From JAKAGZ01 sp963783855 (GTDB taxonomy: Bacteria; Bacteroidota; Ignavibacteria; Ignavibacteriales; Ignavibacteriaceae), in contig CAWAPE010000014.1 in assembly GCA_963783855.1 (NCBI GenBank), forward strand, positions 496,001 through 560,000: a stretch of DNA of 64,000 bases. The letters run 5' to 3'. Shown in pieces: positions 14,035 through 24,900 of the stretch. How positions within the stretch are numbered: the first letter of the stretch is position 1; each line of letters starts with the position of its first letter. The notes beneath the pieces were generated by a model. That model was not told where the DNA came from. It searched no databases and was given only the letters and a program-made list of their open reading frames with translations. The translations under genes were made by a program, and so were the position numbers.

Positions 14035-15810
14035 ATGAAAGCTACATTTTTTTGTGTAATGTTGATTTTTGCAACAACCGTTTTGTCTTCTACCATTTAT
14101 AGCCAGGTAAAAGTTCCGGAAAAATGGATAACTCATTTTGAAAAAACGGGTTATATGGAAACAGAGAGCTACGATGAAACTATGGCATATTTCAGAGAAC
14201 TGGCAAATGCATCACCATACGCAAAAATGTTTTCATTTGGTGTCTCCCCGCAGGGCAGGAATTTATATTGCCTGGTAGTTTCAAAAGATAAAGCTTTTAA
14301 TCCGGTTGCCGCGAAAAATACCGGGAAGCCTATCGTATTTATAGAAAACGGGATTCATTCGGGTGAAATCGAAGGTAAAGATGCTTCAATGCTTTTACTC
14401 AGAGAAATACTAGTTACAAAAGAAAAAGAAAATTTAATTGATAATTCAATTTTGTTGGTCATACCCATTTTTTCTGTTGATGCACACGAAAGGTTTAGTC
14501 CTTATAACAGGATAAATCAAAATGGCCCGACAAATATGGGATGGAGAACCACCTCACAGAATTTAAACCTAAACCGCGACTGGACAAAAGCCGACGCCCC
14601 GGAAATGAAAGCCATGCTAAAATTATTCTCGACATGGCTACCCGATTTTTTTGTTGATACTCATACAACTGACGGTGCAAATTATCAGTACACTATTACA
14701 TATTCAATGGAGCATTATCAAAATGTTTATACAGGCACACGCAAATGGATTACAGATAAATTAATGCCTTACCTGAATAAAAGTGTAAACGATGATGGCT
14801 TTTTGATCGCACCTTACCTTGAGTTTAAAGACAGGAAAATTGAAAACGGAATTGTCGGTGCATCTTTCAGTCCAAGATTTTCACACACATATGCAACAGC
14901 ACAAAATCGTCCCGGACTTTTGATTGAAACTCATATGATGAAGCCGTACAAGGACAGAGTTTTTTCCACAAAATCATTGCTTAACGCAATTATAAATTTT
15001 ACAAATGAGAACGGGAAAGAATTGATTGCTCTGAACAAAGCTGCCGATAAAAGCGCAGTTGAAAAATATTCTATAGAGAAAAACTATTTACCGCTTTCAC
15101 TGGAAGTGACAGATAAAAGTAAGCCTTTTCATTTTATGGGTATAAAAGCTGAACACGACTCAAGCTGGGTATCGGGCGTAACCTGGACAAGATACACCGG
15201 AGAAAAATATGAAACTGTTCTTCCTTATTATGATGAAATGAAGGTTACTGATTCTGTGCTGGCCCCCCGTGAATATTTAATCCCGAAAGAATGGGGCAAA
15301 TGGGAAAACTTAATAGACAGGATAAAATTACATGGAATTAAAGTTGAACAATTAAAGACACCGGAAACTTTTAATGTTACAGAATACAAATTCAATAACG
15401 TAAAATTTGCAAATTATTCCTATGAAGGCAGACAAAGAGTTAAAGCAGATTATAATTTGGTTTACAAAACTGTAACGGTTCCTGATGGTACATATGTTAT
15501 CAAAACAAATCAGAGGACAATTAAGCTAATTGTAAATCTTCTTGAGCCAAAAGCATCAGATTCATTTTTAGAATGGGGATTTTTTAATTCCATCTTTGAA
15601 CAAAAAGAATATTTTGAAAGTTATGTTATGGAGAAAATCGCCCGGCAAATGATGGACAAAGATCCGAAACTTAAAAAGGAATTTGAAGAAAAATTAGCAA
15701 CAGATGATAGTTTCAGGAATAATCCAAGGCAAAGGCTTAACTTCTTCTATTCAAGATCTCCTTATGTGGATGACCATTTAAATGTTTACCCGGTTTTAAG
15801 AGTTGAATAG
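14035..15810 (+). CDS. Exported zinc carboxypeptidase, M14 family
   Basis: 591 residues with a signal peptide (about 1-24). Zinc ligands are visible as H108-SG-E111 in ENGIHSGEIEGKD and His210 in FFVDTHTTDG; RDWTKADAPE supplies the substrate-binding arginine region, and Glu near 297 in LLIETHMMKPY fits the catalytic glutamate. After about residue 330 a second, non-catalytic region of about 260 residues follows. It probably trims peptides in the periplasm or outside the cell. It starts 7 nt after a weak AGG. Single gene, facing away from the TerB-like gene. Confidence 0.88.
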   Translation: MKATFFCVMLIFATTVLSSTIYSQVKVPEKWITHFEKTGYMETESYDETMAYFRELANASPYAKMFSFGVSPQGRNLYCLVVSKDKAFNPVAAKNTGKPIVFIENGIHSGEIEGKDASMLLLREILVTKEKENLIDNSILLVIPIFSVDAHERFSPYNRINQNGPTNMGWRTTSQNLNLNRDWTKADAPEMKAMLKLFSTWLPDFFVDTHTTDGANYQYTITYSMEHYQNVYTGTRKWITDKLMPYLNKSVNDDGFLIAPYLEFKDRKIENGIVGASFSPRFSHTYATAQNRPGLLIETHMMKPYKDRVFSTKSLLNAIINFTNENGKELIALNKAADKSAVEKYSIEKNYLPLSLEVTDKSKPFHFMGIKAEHDSSWVSGVTWTRYTGEKYETVLPYYDEMKVTDSVLAPREYLIPKEWGKWENLIDRIKLHGIKVEQLKTPETFNVTEYKFNNVKFANYSYEGRQRVKADYNLVYKTVTVPDGTYVIKTNQRTIKLIVNLLEPKASDSFLEWGFFNSIFEQKEYFESYVMEKIARQMMDKDPKLKKEFEEKLATDDSFRNNPRQRLNFFYSRSPYVDDHLNVYPVLRVE

Positions 15811-15980
15811 AGTATTTCCTTTATACACCGAGAATACAATTCAGCAGTGGCAAAGTTATAGTTACAGAATTAAAACTTATTCACAAATGGACTCTTTCTT
15901 ACAGCGGAAGTTGCTCTGAAATAATCTGAACTTATTGCTACGAAGAGTAACAAAAGATTAATCCCCTGATTTAGGATGAA

Positions 15981-16719
15981 TCAGTTTAACCTGTTTTCTT
16001 CATCTGATGGAAAGTATTCAGAGTATTTTTTCATAACCTGGTTACTAATCAAATCGGCTGCTTCTTTATAGCTCATTTCACTTGTGTTAATTACAATATG
16101 ATATAATTGTGGATCTTCAATGTTTTTATGGAAATAAGCGGAAATATATTCTTTCCTGTTTTCATCTTCTTTATTAATAAAATCCAAAGCCTGTTTCTTA
16201 TCAAAATTATAATATTCCTGTACGTGATTAATTCTTATCTGATTGTGATCCTATTAGTCTTATATGGAAGCAATTATCCATTTTTGATGTAATAATATTC
16301 CCACCTCTTTCTACAATTATACTATGGCCAATGTGGGAAAGTTGAAGAATTGTTTCAGTGGTTTTATGGAATAAAGTCCACGTACCCGGTTGCCCGCCGA
16401 TAAGTTCACTCATTATTGACTGAACTGCCGAATATTTCCTTTCTTCCATTATTTCACTCAACCGCTGAGGGAGGTGATGATCCTGAAGAACTTTTTCGAT
16501 AAGATTCTGATCAAATATTGCCCAGGGAGGATTATTCCCACTATTAAATTCCGAAAAATTTTCAACTATGAACTGGCTTACTTTTTCGGCACCTGCACCT
16601 GTCTCTCTGGATATAGTAATGCAGGGACCTGTAACGGTATCTGTTTGTTTAATTTTTGTTTCAACAGAATGTAAATCGATATAATTTTTAGCTCTTTCAA
16701 AGGCACCTTTTACTAGCAT
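15981..16719 (-). pseudogene. Cytidylate kinase-like protein, frameshifted
   Basis: Two frames make one protein. The 5' part (16719 to about 16234) reads CITISRETGAGAEKVSQFI, a P-loop variant of cytidylate-kinase-like proteins, through HIRLIGSQSDK. The 3' part (about 16232 to 15981) reads INHVQEYYNFDKKQALDFINKEDENRKEYI. Restoring two bases (AAGAATT to AAGAGAATT, at 16231-16236) would give DKRINHVQEYY and one frame of about 246 residues. GGAG precedes the ATG at 16719. The substrate of this family is unknown. The lesion could be genuine or a sequencing error. Confidence 0.75.
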
Positions 16720-16977
16720 TAGTTTTCTCCGGAGATTGATAGTAATTTATTAGTTATTTGATTTTTTAGTTCCAGCAAGAAATAATTTAATATTTTTTCA
16801 AATAAATTTCGAGGTATATGCAAATATCTTTTTCTTAATGTTTTACACCTGATAAAAGATAAAAAGCATAAAAGGGAGTGCTGAATATTTCAAAACTCTC
16901 TGGAAAATATTGTAAATTGCACCTATAAAAGTTTATATACCTTATAAAATAAGTACGAAAATCAGGGAGAAAGAGTT

Positions 16978-18370
16978 ATGGATTACAGAATTGAAACAGA
17001 CAGTATGGGCGAAATTAAAGTCCCGACTGATAAATATTACGGCGCGCAAACAGCAAGATCATTAATGAATTTTAAAATTGGCGGAGACAGATTTCCAAGA
17101 GAATTAATAAGAGCATTGGGTATCCTAAAAAAAGCTGCGGCTCTAACGAATAAAGAACTTGGAATTCTACCGGCGGAAAAAGCCGAGCTCATTGTTAAAG
17201 CTGCGGATGAGGTAATTGAAGGAAAACTTGATGAACATTTTCCTCTTGTTGTTTGGCAAACCGGCAGCGGTACACAAACCAATATGAATACAAATGAGGT
17301 GATTTCAAACCGCGCTATTGAACTTGCAGGCGGTGAAAAAGGCAGCAAAAAACCGATTCATCCAAATGATGATGTAAATAAAGCTCAGTCATCTAACGAC
17401 ACCTTCCCGACAGCTATGCACATTGCCGCGGTTGAAGAAATTCACAGAAGGCTTATTCCGATGGTTACAAAACTGCGTGACGCGCTGGATGTTAAAGCGA
17501 AAGAATTTAAAGATGTCAATAAAGATCGGAAGAACTCATTTAATGGACGCAACTCCGCTTACACTTGGACAGGAATTTTCCGGCTATGTTCAGCAATTAA
17601 CTAACGGGTTGGAAAGAATAGATGCTGCAATGCCGAGAATGTACGAATTAGCTTTAGGCGGAACAGCTGTTGGAACAGGTTTGAATACTCATCCGGAATT
17701 TGCAGTAAAAGCTGCGGATCAGATTTCAAAAATAACCGGCAAACCTTTTAAATCAGCAAGAAATAAATTTGAAGCACTTGCAGCTCACGATGCGATGGTA
17801 GAATTCAGCGGGGTGTTAAAAACTCTGGCCGCATCACTTATGAAAATCGCAAATGATGTTCGCTGGTTAGGTTCAGGCCCGCGTTGTGGAATAGGTGAAA
17901 TAAATTTACCGGCAAATGAACCCGGAAGTTCAATTATGCCCGGAAAAGTTAACCCGACACAGTCGGAAGCGATGACAATGGTTTGTGCCCAGGTTTTCGG
18001 GAATGATGCAACTGTAAATTTTGCGGGAGCCAGCGGAAACTTTGAACTGAACGTTTTCAAACCTGTAATTATCTTTAATGTTCTGCAGTCAATCAGGTTA
18101 ATTTCCGATGCGTGCGAAAGCTTCGCCGATAATTGTGTTGTGGGAATAGAAGCAAATAAAGAAAACATAGATAAAAATCTGCATAATTCTTTGATGCTGG
18201 TAACAGCGCTGAATCCGCACATAGGTTATGATAATGCAGCTAAAGTTGCGAAGAAAGCACACAAGGAGAACACAACACTAAAAGAAGCGGCAGTTGCACT
18301 CGGACTTTTAACTGCTGAAAAATTTGATGAAGTTGTTCGCCCTGAAAATATGATTGGACCTAAAAAATAA
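16978..18370 (+). CDS. fumC: Fumarate hydratase class II, frameshifted by one extra base
   Basis: TCA cycle enzyme interconverting fumarate and malate. The first frame (to about 17517) has GSGTQTNMNTNEV and HPNDDVNKAQSSND; the second (17519-18370) has KIGRTHLMDATPLTLGQEFSGY and the catalytic SS loop GSSIMPGKVNPTQSEAM. Removing one A of the AA at 17518-17519 joins them as FKDVIKIGRTHLMD and gives about 463 residues, the normal class II length. Both halves are well conserved up to the junction, so I favour a sequence error over decay. GGGAG precedes the ATG. Monocistronic, with a hairpin terminator after it. Confidence 0.92.
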
Positions 18371-18384
18371 TTATATCCACCCTA

Positions 18385-18420
18385 TGTCCCGCTCTTTGAA
18401 GGGCGGGACATTAATATTTT
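18385..18420 (+). terminator. Terminator after fumC
   Basis: TGTCCCGC (18385-18392) pairs with GCGGGACA (18403-18410) around a 10-nt loop, followed by TTAATATTTT. Confidence 0.8.
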
Positions 18421-18428
18421 AAGCATAA

Positions 18429-19109
18429 TCAATTGAACAACTGGAACGGAATCTGTCTCACTTATTTATTGCCTGTATTGAGCTGGTTTTATTAATCAAT
18501 GTGTTCATATTTGCAGAAAGAAATAAAATCAATTATCTGGTTATTGGAATAATATCCCTATTAATGTTTTACCAGGCATTTGAGTTTATTATGTGCAATC
18601 TCGGATTCGATTCTTCCTTCCATGCATTTTTAGCATTTGCAGATATTTCTTTTCTTCCACCACTCGGGTTATATTTTATTCTTTCATTTTACAATTACCG
18701 CTCAAAATATCTAATACTTGTTTTTCTTCCGGCGTTATTCTTTGTAATCTATTATTCTTTAATTATAAATCAGTTTAATGTAAATGCCTGCACAGTTTTC
18801 TATGCAATTTATAAATATCCGCAGGGAGATCTTTACGGATTTTTCTATTACACTCCTGTACTTATTACAATGTTTTTTTTAATTCGTGGGATCAGGAAAG
18901 CAAAAGACCCAAAGGTAGTATATTTATCCAAAGTTTTATTATCAGCTTATGTGCATTATTTCAATTCCAGTAATGATTGCATTTATATTTGCATTTTTCG
19001 GCAGGATGACTTTGGTTCATAGCATAGTCAGCATAATGTGTAAATTTGCTATATTGCTGGCATTTGCCGTAACATATTTTGCACTAAATAATAAGAAAGC
19101 CAATGAATG
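18429..19109 (+). pseudogene. Polytopic membrane protein, frameshifted, no clear start
   Basis: Unrecognised. The frame is open from 18429 and encodes a hydrophobic protein; a first helix (LFIACIELVLLINVFIFA) already precedes the GTG at 18501, so the true start lies further upstream and no ATG is available for it. At about 18945 the frame changes: the continuation in the next frame (LMCIISIPVMIAFIFAFFGRMTLVHSIVSIMC...ALNNKKANE) is clearly membrane-coding and ends at TGA 19107-19109. About seven helices in all. With a missing start and a frameshift this may be a decaying gene or another product of sequence error. Confidence 0.6.
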
Positions 19110-19441
19110 AAGTTATTCTGAATATTTATTTAATAATTAATAATGGATTTGTAGTTGCATTCAGGGCAATGGCATACGAACGTGAAGGCGGAGACGATAA
19201 TAAAATAAAATACTTAAAAAGCAAGGTTACCGAAGATTTTGATTCTGCTTATAAATTTGATGCGCCTCAAAATTCAAAAAATGAATTTATGAAATACAAA
19301 AAATTTGCAAAACTCGAAAAAAGAGGGATGCAATTTCAACTTTTTGAGGAAATCTTTTCACATTTTGAAGTTCCGGAACACCCGCTGATCTGTGTCACAC
19401 CAGTAGTTGATGGAAAAATATTACATCAGGTTGCTGAATAA
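19103..19441 (+). CDS. Conserved-looking small protein, unknown function
   Basis: 112 residues; the ATG overlaps the end of the broken membrane gene, suggesting coupling. No signal peptide. The N-terminus is hydrophobic (VILNIYLIINNGFVVAFRAMA) and the middle is rich in Lys and Phe. It ends CVTPVVDGKILHQVAE; a second stretch 430 bp downstream ends IPVVDGKILQSE, hinting at a tandem paralogue or a shared C-terminal element. I do not recognise the family. Confidence 0.5.
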   Translation: MNEVILNIYLIINNGFVVAFRAMAYEREGGDDNKIKYLKSKVTEDFDSAYKFDAPQNSKNEFMKYKKFAKLEKRGMQFQLFEEIFSHFEVPEHPLICVTPVVDGKILHQVAE

Positions 19442-19464
19442 TTCCTTCAAATCATAAATATAAT

Positions 19465-19917
19465 TTATGACAAATTTAGGCGGACAAGAAGACAAATTAA
19501 TTCCTACCTTCTTTTCTTGGCGCAAGAAAAGAAGCAAAAGAACACCCGCTGTAAAAGAATTGCTAAAATTTCTTTCATTCCGCTGAGAAGAAATAACCTG
19601 CCTTTGCCGGCAGGCAGGCTCCCCCGATTTCATCGGGATCAAACAAATTTCTTCTCTTTGCGCTTCACTCAGGAAATTTTTAATCCGTCTGCGGACGGAT
19701 AAACGCAATTCTTTTAAGGCTGAAAGTCGCTTTATTTGTTCCAGATGAAAAAGGCAAATTTTTAGATTTGGGAAAATTGTCTCAATATCTTAATTTCGAA
19801 ATCAGAAAGTGCGATCAATCGAGCGGGCTGATAGAAGTCTGGCTGATTTGTTTGTTGAAGAAAGAATAAAATCTGTCATTCCGGTAGTTGATGGAAAAAT
19901 TTTGCAGTCTGAATAGA
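19465..19917 (+). pseudogene. Remnant of a small gene interrupted by a repeat cassette
   Basis: ATG at 19465 reads MTNLGGQEDKLIP and then enters the repeat at about 19502. Beyond the repeat, from about 19716, LKVALFVPDEKGKFLDLGKLSQYLNFEIRKCDQS continues, shifts frame near 19823, and ends ADRSLADLFVEERIKSVIPVVDGKILQSE at a TAG at 19915-19917. Together they look like one small gene cut by the repeat and carrying a frameshift. The joining of the two sides is inference. Confidence 0.45.
19502..19715. repeat. Cassette of palindromes (REP-like dispersed element)
   Basis: Four hairpins in about 200 bp: CTTCTTTTCTTG/CAAGAAAAGAAG with 3-nt loop (19508-19534); CCTGCC...GGCAGG within 19597-19618; CCCGAT/ATCGGG with 3-nt loop (19623-19637); ATCCGTC/GACGGAT with 4-nt loop (19683-19700). 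GC-rich palindromes in otherwise AT-rich DNA and the CTTCTTTTCTTGGCGC core resemble dispersed repeats I associate with Bacteroidota genomes. No transposase is present. Confidence 0.7.
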
Positions 19918-19981
19918 AGTTTTATAGATTTAAGATCTGAATAAAAGCCTGTGTTTTCCATCAAATCAATTCTAAAATAAA

Positions 19982-21964
19982 ATGCACAAAATAGATCTTG
20001 ATAAATTCTATTCGTCAAAACGACTTGGTTCATTTGTAGAAGGCGGGAAAACATACTTTCGTCTTTTTGCACCGCGTGCAGAACGTGTAATGCTAATTAC
20101 TTATACCAAAGCCGAAAATTCAACAGGCAAAAAATATAAAATGAATTGTGACATGGATGGAGTCTGGGAAGCTGCTCTTGGCGGGGAGTTATACGGGACT
20201 TTTTATGGATTTTCTGTTTTGCAAAAGAACCAGGAAAATGACGAAGAAATCGTTTGTCCTGATCCGTATGCAAAAGCGATAACAACACTTAACAATTATT
20301 TTAATCCGAGAAAAGCAATTGTTATAAAAGAAAATGATTTTGATTGGCAGGGTGATGAATGGATACAAATGGACTGGCGTGATCTGATAATCTATGAAAT
20401 GCATGTCCGCGATATGACCGCTCATAAATCATCCGGAGCTAAAAAACCGGGTACATTTAGGGCAATGATTGACAAAAATATAAAAGGCGGGATAAAACAC
20501 ATAAAAAGTCTCGGAGTGAACGCAGTAGAATTATTGCCGGTGCAGGAATTCGGGAATGTAGAAATTCCCTTTGATAAAGAATTTATGGAAAAGAAAAACA
20601 CCTGGAATCCTTATGAGAGAAATCATTGGGGATATATGACAGCCGGATATTTTGCTCCTGATTCCTACTATAGTGAAGGGGGAAAAGAACTCCATTGGAA
20701 TAAATGGAAGGGAAAATCAGGTAAACAAATCAATGATTTTAAGAATTTGGTTAAGGAATTACATAAAAATAAAATTGCTGTAATAATGGACGTTGTTTAC
20801 AACCATTTTTCAGAATATGAATACGGCGGTTTAAAAGAAATTGATAAGGAATATTATTTCAGACACGATGAAAAAGGAAAACTAACTTCACAAAGTTACA
20901 CCGGTAATGATTTAAAAACTGAAAGACCGATGGTTCGTAGAATGATAGTTGATAGTATTCTTTACTGGATGCAGGAATATCATATTGATGGATTCAGATT
21001 TGATCTCGGCCATTTAATTGACTGGCAGACTGTGGAAGAAATTGCGGAAGAAGCACAGAAAATAAATCCCGATGTAATACTGATTTGTGAACCCTGGGGC
21101 AATGGATACGATCCTGCAGGTTTTTCGAACAGAGGTTGGGGAAGCTGGAATGATCAGTTGAGAAATGGAATAAAAGGCGAAAATCCTTTTAATGGAAAAG
21201 GCTGGATATTTAATGATTGGTATGACAACAATAATATTAACAGAATTAAAAGCTACGTAAACGGAACACTTATTTGCGACAGGCACGGACTATTCCAAAG
21301 AAAGGAACATTCGGTTAATTATCTGGAATCTCACGATGGTTATACCTTTGGTGATTTTATACGTCTGGCTACCGGAGAAATAAAAAAAGATCAGGTGATA
21401 AAAGATGTAAATGATATTGCCAAACTTTCCGAAAAACAAATGAAGCTTAATAAAATTGGTGCATTGTTTCTTTTTTGCTGCCAGGGAATAATTATGCTTC
21501 ACGCCGGGCAGGAGTTTGCAAGGAGTAAAGTAATTTCTCATCATACTAATGTAAATGATCCGGATAAAGGGAAACTTGATGATAATAGTTACAATAAAGA
21601 CAATGAAACAAATTATATCAATTATAATCATGCAGAATTAAATAAAGAACTGGTAAATTATTATAAGGGTCTGATATCACTCAGGAAAAAATATACGGCT
21701 TTCAAAAGAGCAGAATATAAAAACATCCATTTTATGGAAATTCCTCAAAATCCTTTTGCAATTGCCTTTAATATTGTTCACGATGAAGAAAAATTTTTAG
21801 TTGCAATTAATGCTGATTCACAAGGCGAATTAAAACTGATTCTTCCAGAAGGGAATTGGCAAATAATTGTTAATAATAAAAAATCGGGGGTGAAAAAATT
21901 AGGAGAGGTAAAAGATGAGATTGTTATTTCCGCTATTTCAGGAATTGTTCTAAGAAAAAGTTAA
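19982..21964 (+). CDS. GH13 pullulanase/glycogen-debranching type enzyme
   Basis: 660 residues without signal peptide, so cytoplasmic. An N-terminal CBM48-like beta domain (about 20-95, FRLFAPRAERVMLITY) precedes the alpha-amylase barrel. Catalytic residues are in place: nucleophile Asp341 in DGFRFDLGHL, acid/base Glu370 in ILICEPWG, and Asp452 in YLESHDGYTFGD. MDVVYNHFSEYEYG is conserved region I. It likely cleaves alpha-1,6 bonds of glycogen or starch-derived dextrins. Exact specificity (type I pullulanase or isoamylase-like) cannot be set from motifs. Monocistronic, preceded by the decayed region, convergent with the hybrid kinase. Confidence 0.85.
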   Translation: MHKIDLDKFYSSKRLGSFVEGGKTYFRLFAPRAERVMLITYTKAENSTGKKYKMNCDMDGVWEAALGGELYGTFYGFSVLQKNQENDEEIVCPDPYAKAITTLNNYFNPRKAIVIKENDFDWQGDEWIQMDWRDLIIYEMHVRDMTAHKSSGAKKPGTFRAMIDKNIKGGIKHIKSLGVNAVELLPVQEFGNVEIPFDKEFMEKKNTWNPYERNHWGYMTAGYFAPDSYYSEGGKELHWNKWKGKSGKQINDFKNLVKELHKNKIAVIMDVVYNHFSEYEYGGLKEIDKEYYFRHDEKGKLTSQSYTGNDLKTERPMVRRMIVDSILYWMQEYHIDGFRFDLGHLIDWQTVEEIAEEAQKINPDVILICEPWGNGYDPAGFSNRGWGSWNDQLRNGIKGENPFNGKGWIFNDWYDNNNINRIKSYVNGTLICDRHGLFQRKEHSVNYLESHDGYTFGDFIRLATGEIKKDQVIKDVNDIAKLSEKQMKLNKIGALFLFCCQGIIMLHAGQEFARSKVISHHTNVNDPDKGKLDDNSYNKDNETNYINYNHAELNKELVNYYKGLISLRKKYTAFKRAEYKNIHFMEIPQNPFAIAFNIVHDEEKFLVAINADSQGELKLILPEGNWQIIVNNKKSGVKKLGEVKDEIVISAISGIVLRKS

Positions 21965-21971
21965 TCTTGCT

Positions 21972-24900
21972 TTATTGCATTCCCCGTTTCAAAGATTTTT
22001 CCACGGCTTTCTTAAAATCACTTAACGTTACAGGTTTCTGGAATACATATTCTACACCGAGTTCGTTGTAATCAAAAATAATACTTCTGTCCAGTTCACT
22101 CGCAAGTACAATAACAGGTGGTTTCCCTTTTATTTCAGTATTCTTTAATTCCATAACCAGTTCAAAACCGTTCATCTCAGGCATTAAATGATCTGTAATT
22201 ACCAGCGCAGGAGGAGATTTTAAAATATATTCCATCGCTTCTTTTCCATTTGAAGCCACATCAATATTATACTCAGGCGCTACGTGTCTTATTATTTTTG
22301 AATAAAGAAGTTTATCAGTTTTGCTATCATCGACAAGCAAAATATTTGCCGATGCTATTGGCAGAGTAAATATAAAATTACTTCCTTTGCCGTATTCGCT
22401 TTCTACTTTTATTGTTCCACCATGCTTTTCAATAATTTCATTAACAAGCGAAAGACCAAGCCCGCTTCCTTTTTCTCCGGCAGTACCTTCTGATGTATAT
22501 TTTGTATCAACATTAAAAAGTTTGCCAATGTCCTCTTTCTTAATTCCTGTTCCATCATCTTTTACTGAAAATTCAAGGAATCTGGAAGTCCCGGTTCCGG
22601 TTACTGAGATATTAATATTTCCATCGCGATTCGTAAATTTTATTGCGTTGGAAATAAGATTATTAAATACCTGCAACACCAGGCTTTCATCCACAAATAC
22701 AAGAAGATCATCCGGAACATTTGAAGATAAGGTAATTCCTTTTTGAAAAGCAGTCCCGGATAAAGCATTAATAGCTTTACTAATTATTTTCTGAGCTTCA
22801 ATTCTTTCAGGTTCAAAACGAATTCTGCCAGTTTGAAGCCTTGTCCAGTCAAGCAATGAATTCACGAGCGAAAGCATAGAGGTTGAAGATTCGCGAATAA
22901 AACGGACATATTGTTTTTTTTCTTCTTCGTTTAAACCTTCATCATTTAACAGTAAATCAGTAAAGCCAAGTATTGAACTAAATGGTGTCCTTAAATCGTG
23001 AGAAATAATCGATATAAACCTGTCTTTTGTCTCGTTAAGTTTAACAAGATTTTGTGTCGATTTATTTAATTCTTCTTCAGCTTTTTTTCTTAAAGAAATA
23101 TCACTTACCAGTCCATACAATTTCTGAATTTTACCGTCTTTATTTCTGATTACATTTATTTTGGTTCTTACCCAAACAACATTACCTTGTTTACTTATTA
23201 GTTTGAATTCAAATTCAGCAGAGAGCTGAATTTTGCTTTTCAAAATACTCTTGAGCTTTTCTTTTACTGCAATCAGATCATCCGGGTGAATGATTTTCAT
23301 GAATAATTTATAATCGCTCAGCAGATCTGTTTGTGTATACCCGGTTGTTTTTTCCACTGAAGAAGTATAAAAAACCGGTCGCAATTTATTATCTACTCTT
23401 TCGAAGGTAAAAAGAAAATCGTCAATATTTTCAGTAATGTTTCTGTATTTTTCCTCAGATTCTCTTATTGCCTGCTGGGTACGTTTTCTTTCCGTAACAT
23501 CACGGGCAATCATAATAAGGTGAGTTTTTTTATGGAAAGTAAAAGAAGCCACTGTAACTTCAGCATAGAACTGGGAATTGTCTAATTTCTTTCCCAGAAA
23601 TTCGAATCGTCCTGACTGACGTTTTCCTGTTTCTACCTGGTGTATATATTCTGTTACTTTTGTTGAATCAGATTCAGCAACAAGATTACTAACTCTTTTA
23701 TTTAATAAATCATCACTGGAAGAGTATCCAAATATATTTGCGAATGTATCATTAACCGTTACAAATTCTTTGTCACATTCTACTGCAATACCATCATTCG
23801 ATGATTCAAAAAGTGCCTTAAATAATAGAAGATTAGCTTCTTCTTCTTTGCTTACAGTTATATCAGTTAAGAAACAGTTGAAATATTTTATTTTCCCGGC
23901 GTCGTTTAAAACAGGTACAAATCTTGAAGAAAGAAGAAGTGAGTTGTTGTATTTAGAGGTAAAAGAAAATTCAAATTTGTGACCTATTAGTTTCGCGAAA
24001 GATTTCAGGTCGTTATTTAATGCATCAGCTTTATTTCTTTCTATAAGATCTTTTAAATTCTTTTTTAGTAATTCATTTTCAGAATATTTTAATTTTTTAA
24101 CAAAAGCAGGATTGATGTAAATAATTTTCCCATCTGGCTCTACCGTGCAATTTAATTCTTCTGATTGTGTGGTTAAAAACCTGAACTTTTCCTCAGTCGC
24201 TCTTAATTCTTGTTCTGTGAAAACTCTTTCTGTAACATCTGAGCAGAGTACAACTATTTCATTTTTTTCAGGACCTGAAAAGGTAAATTTTGTTTCAACA
24301 ACTTCTTTTTCTTTATCCTTTCTGAATACAGTAATTTCCTTTTTCCAAATACCGGAAACATCCAGTTGGTTTTTAATATTTTCAAAAAGTTCATGATCAA
24401 AAATTCCGAGAATTCTTCCAATAAACTTTCCATAAACCTCACTTCTTTTATAGCCAAAAAGTGATTCAGCAGGTTTGTTCAAGAAAAGTATTTGGCCACT
24501 GTTATCAACGACTATGAGTGCATCGCTTAAGGATTCACTTATTGACTGTAATTTTAGTAATTCATTATGTTTCTTAATAAGTTGTTTTTTCTCAATTACA
24601 CTTTCTGTTATATCATTAAGTTGTATGATTAAAAAGCGCAACTTTTTTCTTTTGTCAAAATCGGGTTCAATTTTACAATTGAAGTAAATTGAATTACCAT
24701 CTATTTCGGTTTCTAGATCTACTGTGGTTGTAGTTAAATCTGATTTTACAACTTCAACTGCATTCTGTAATTTGTTTTGTGATTGTACTGGCAGGAAATT
24801 GTAAATGGGATAATCCTGAGGAAGAGAAGCAGATTTTCCCAGTTTTGTTAGGTCATTTCCAAAAGAAAATTTTATATTTCCTTCAAGGTCTGTAACGAAA

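Noticed and set aside
17785..18222. Open frame opposite the second half of fumC
   Set aside because: Antisense to the fumarase catalytic loop, which is clearly conserved.
19502..19715. CRISPR array or insertion sequence
   Set aside because: The hairpins differ from each other, no regular spacer pattern exists, and no transposase frame is present.
22321..22746. Long open frame opposite the hybrid kinase
   Set aside because: Antisense to the conserved ATPase domain; a shadow caused by codon composition.
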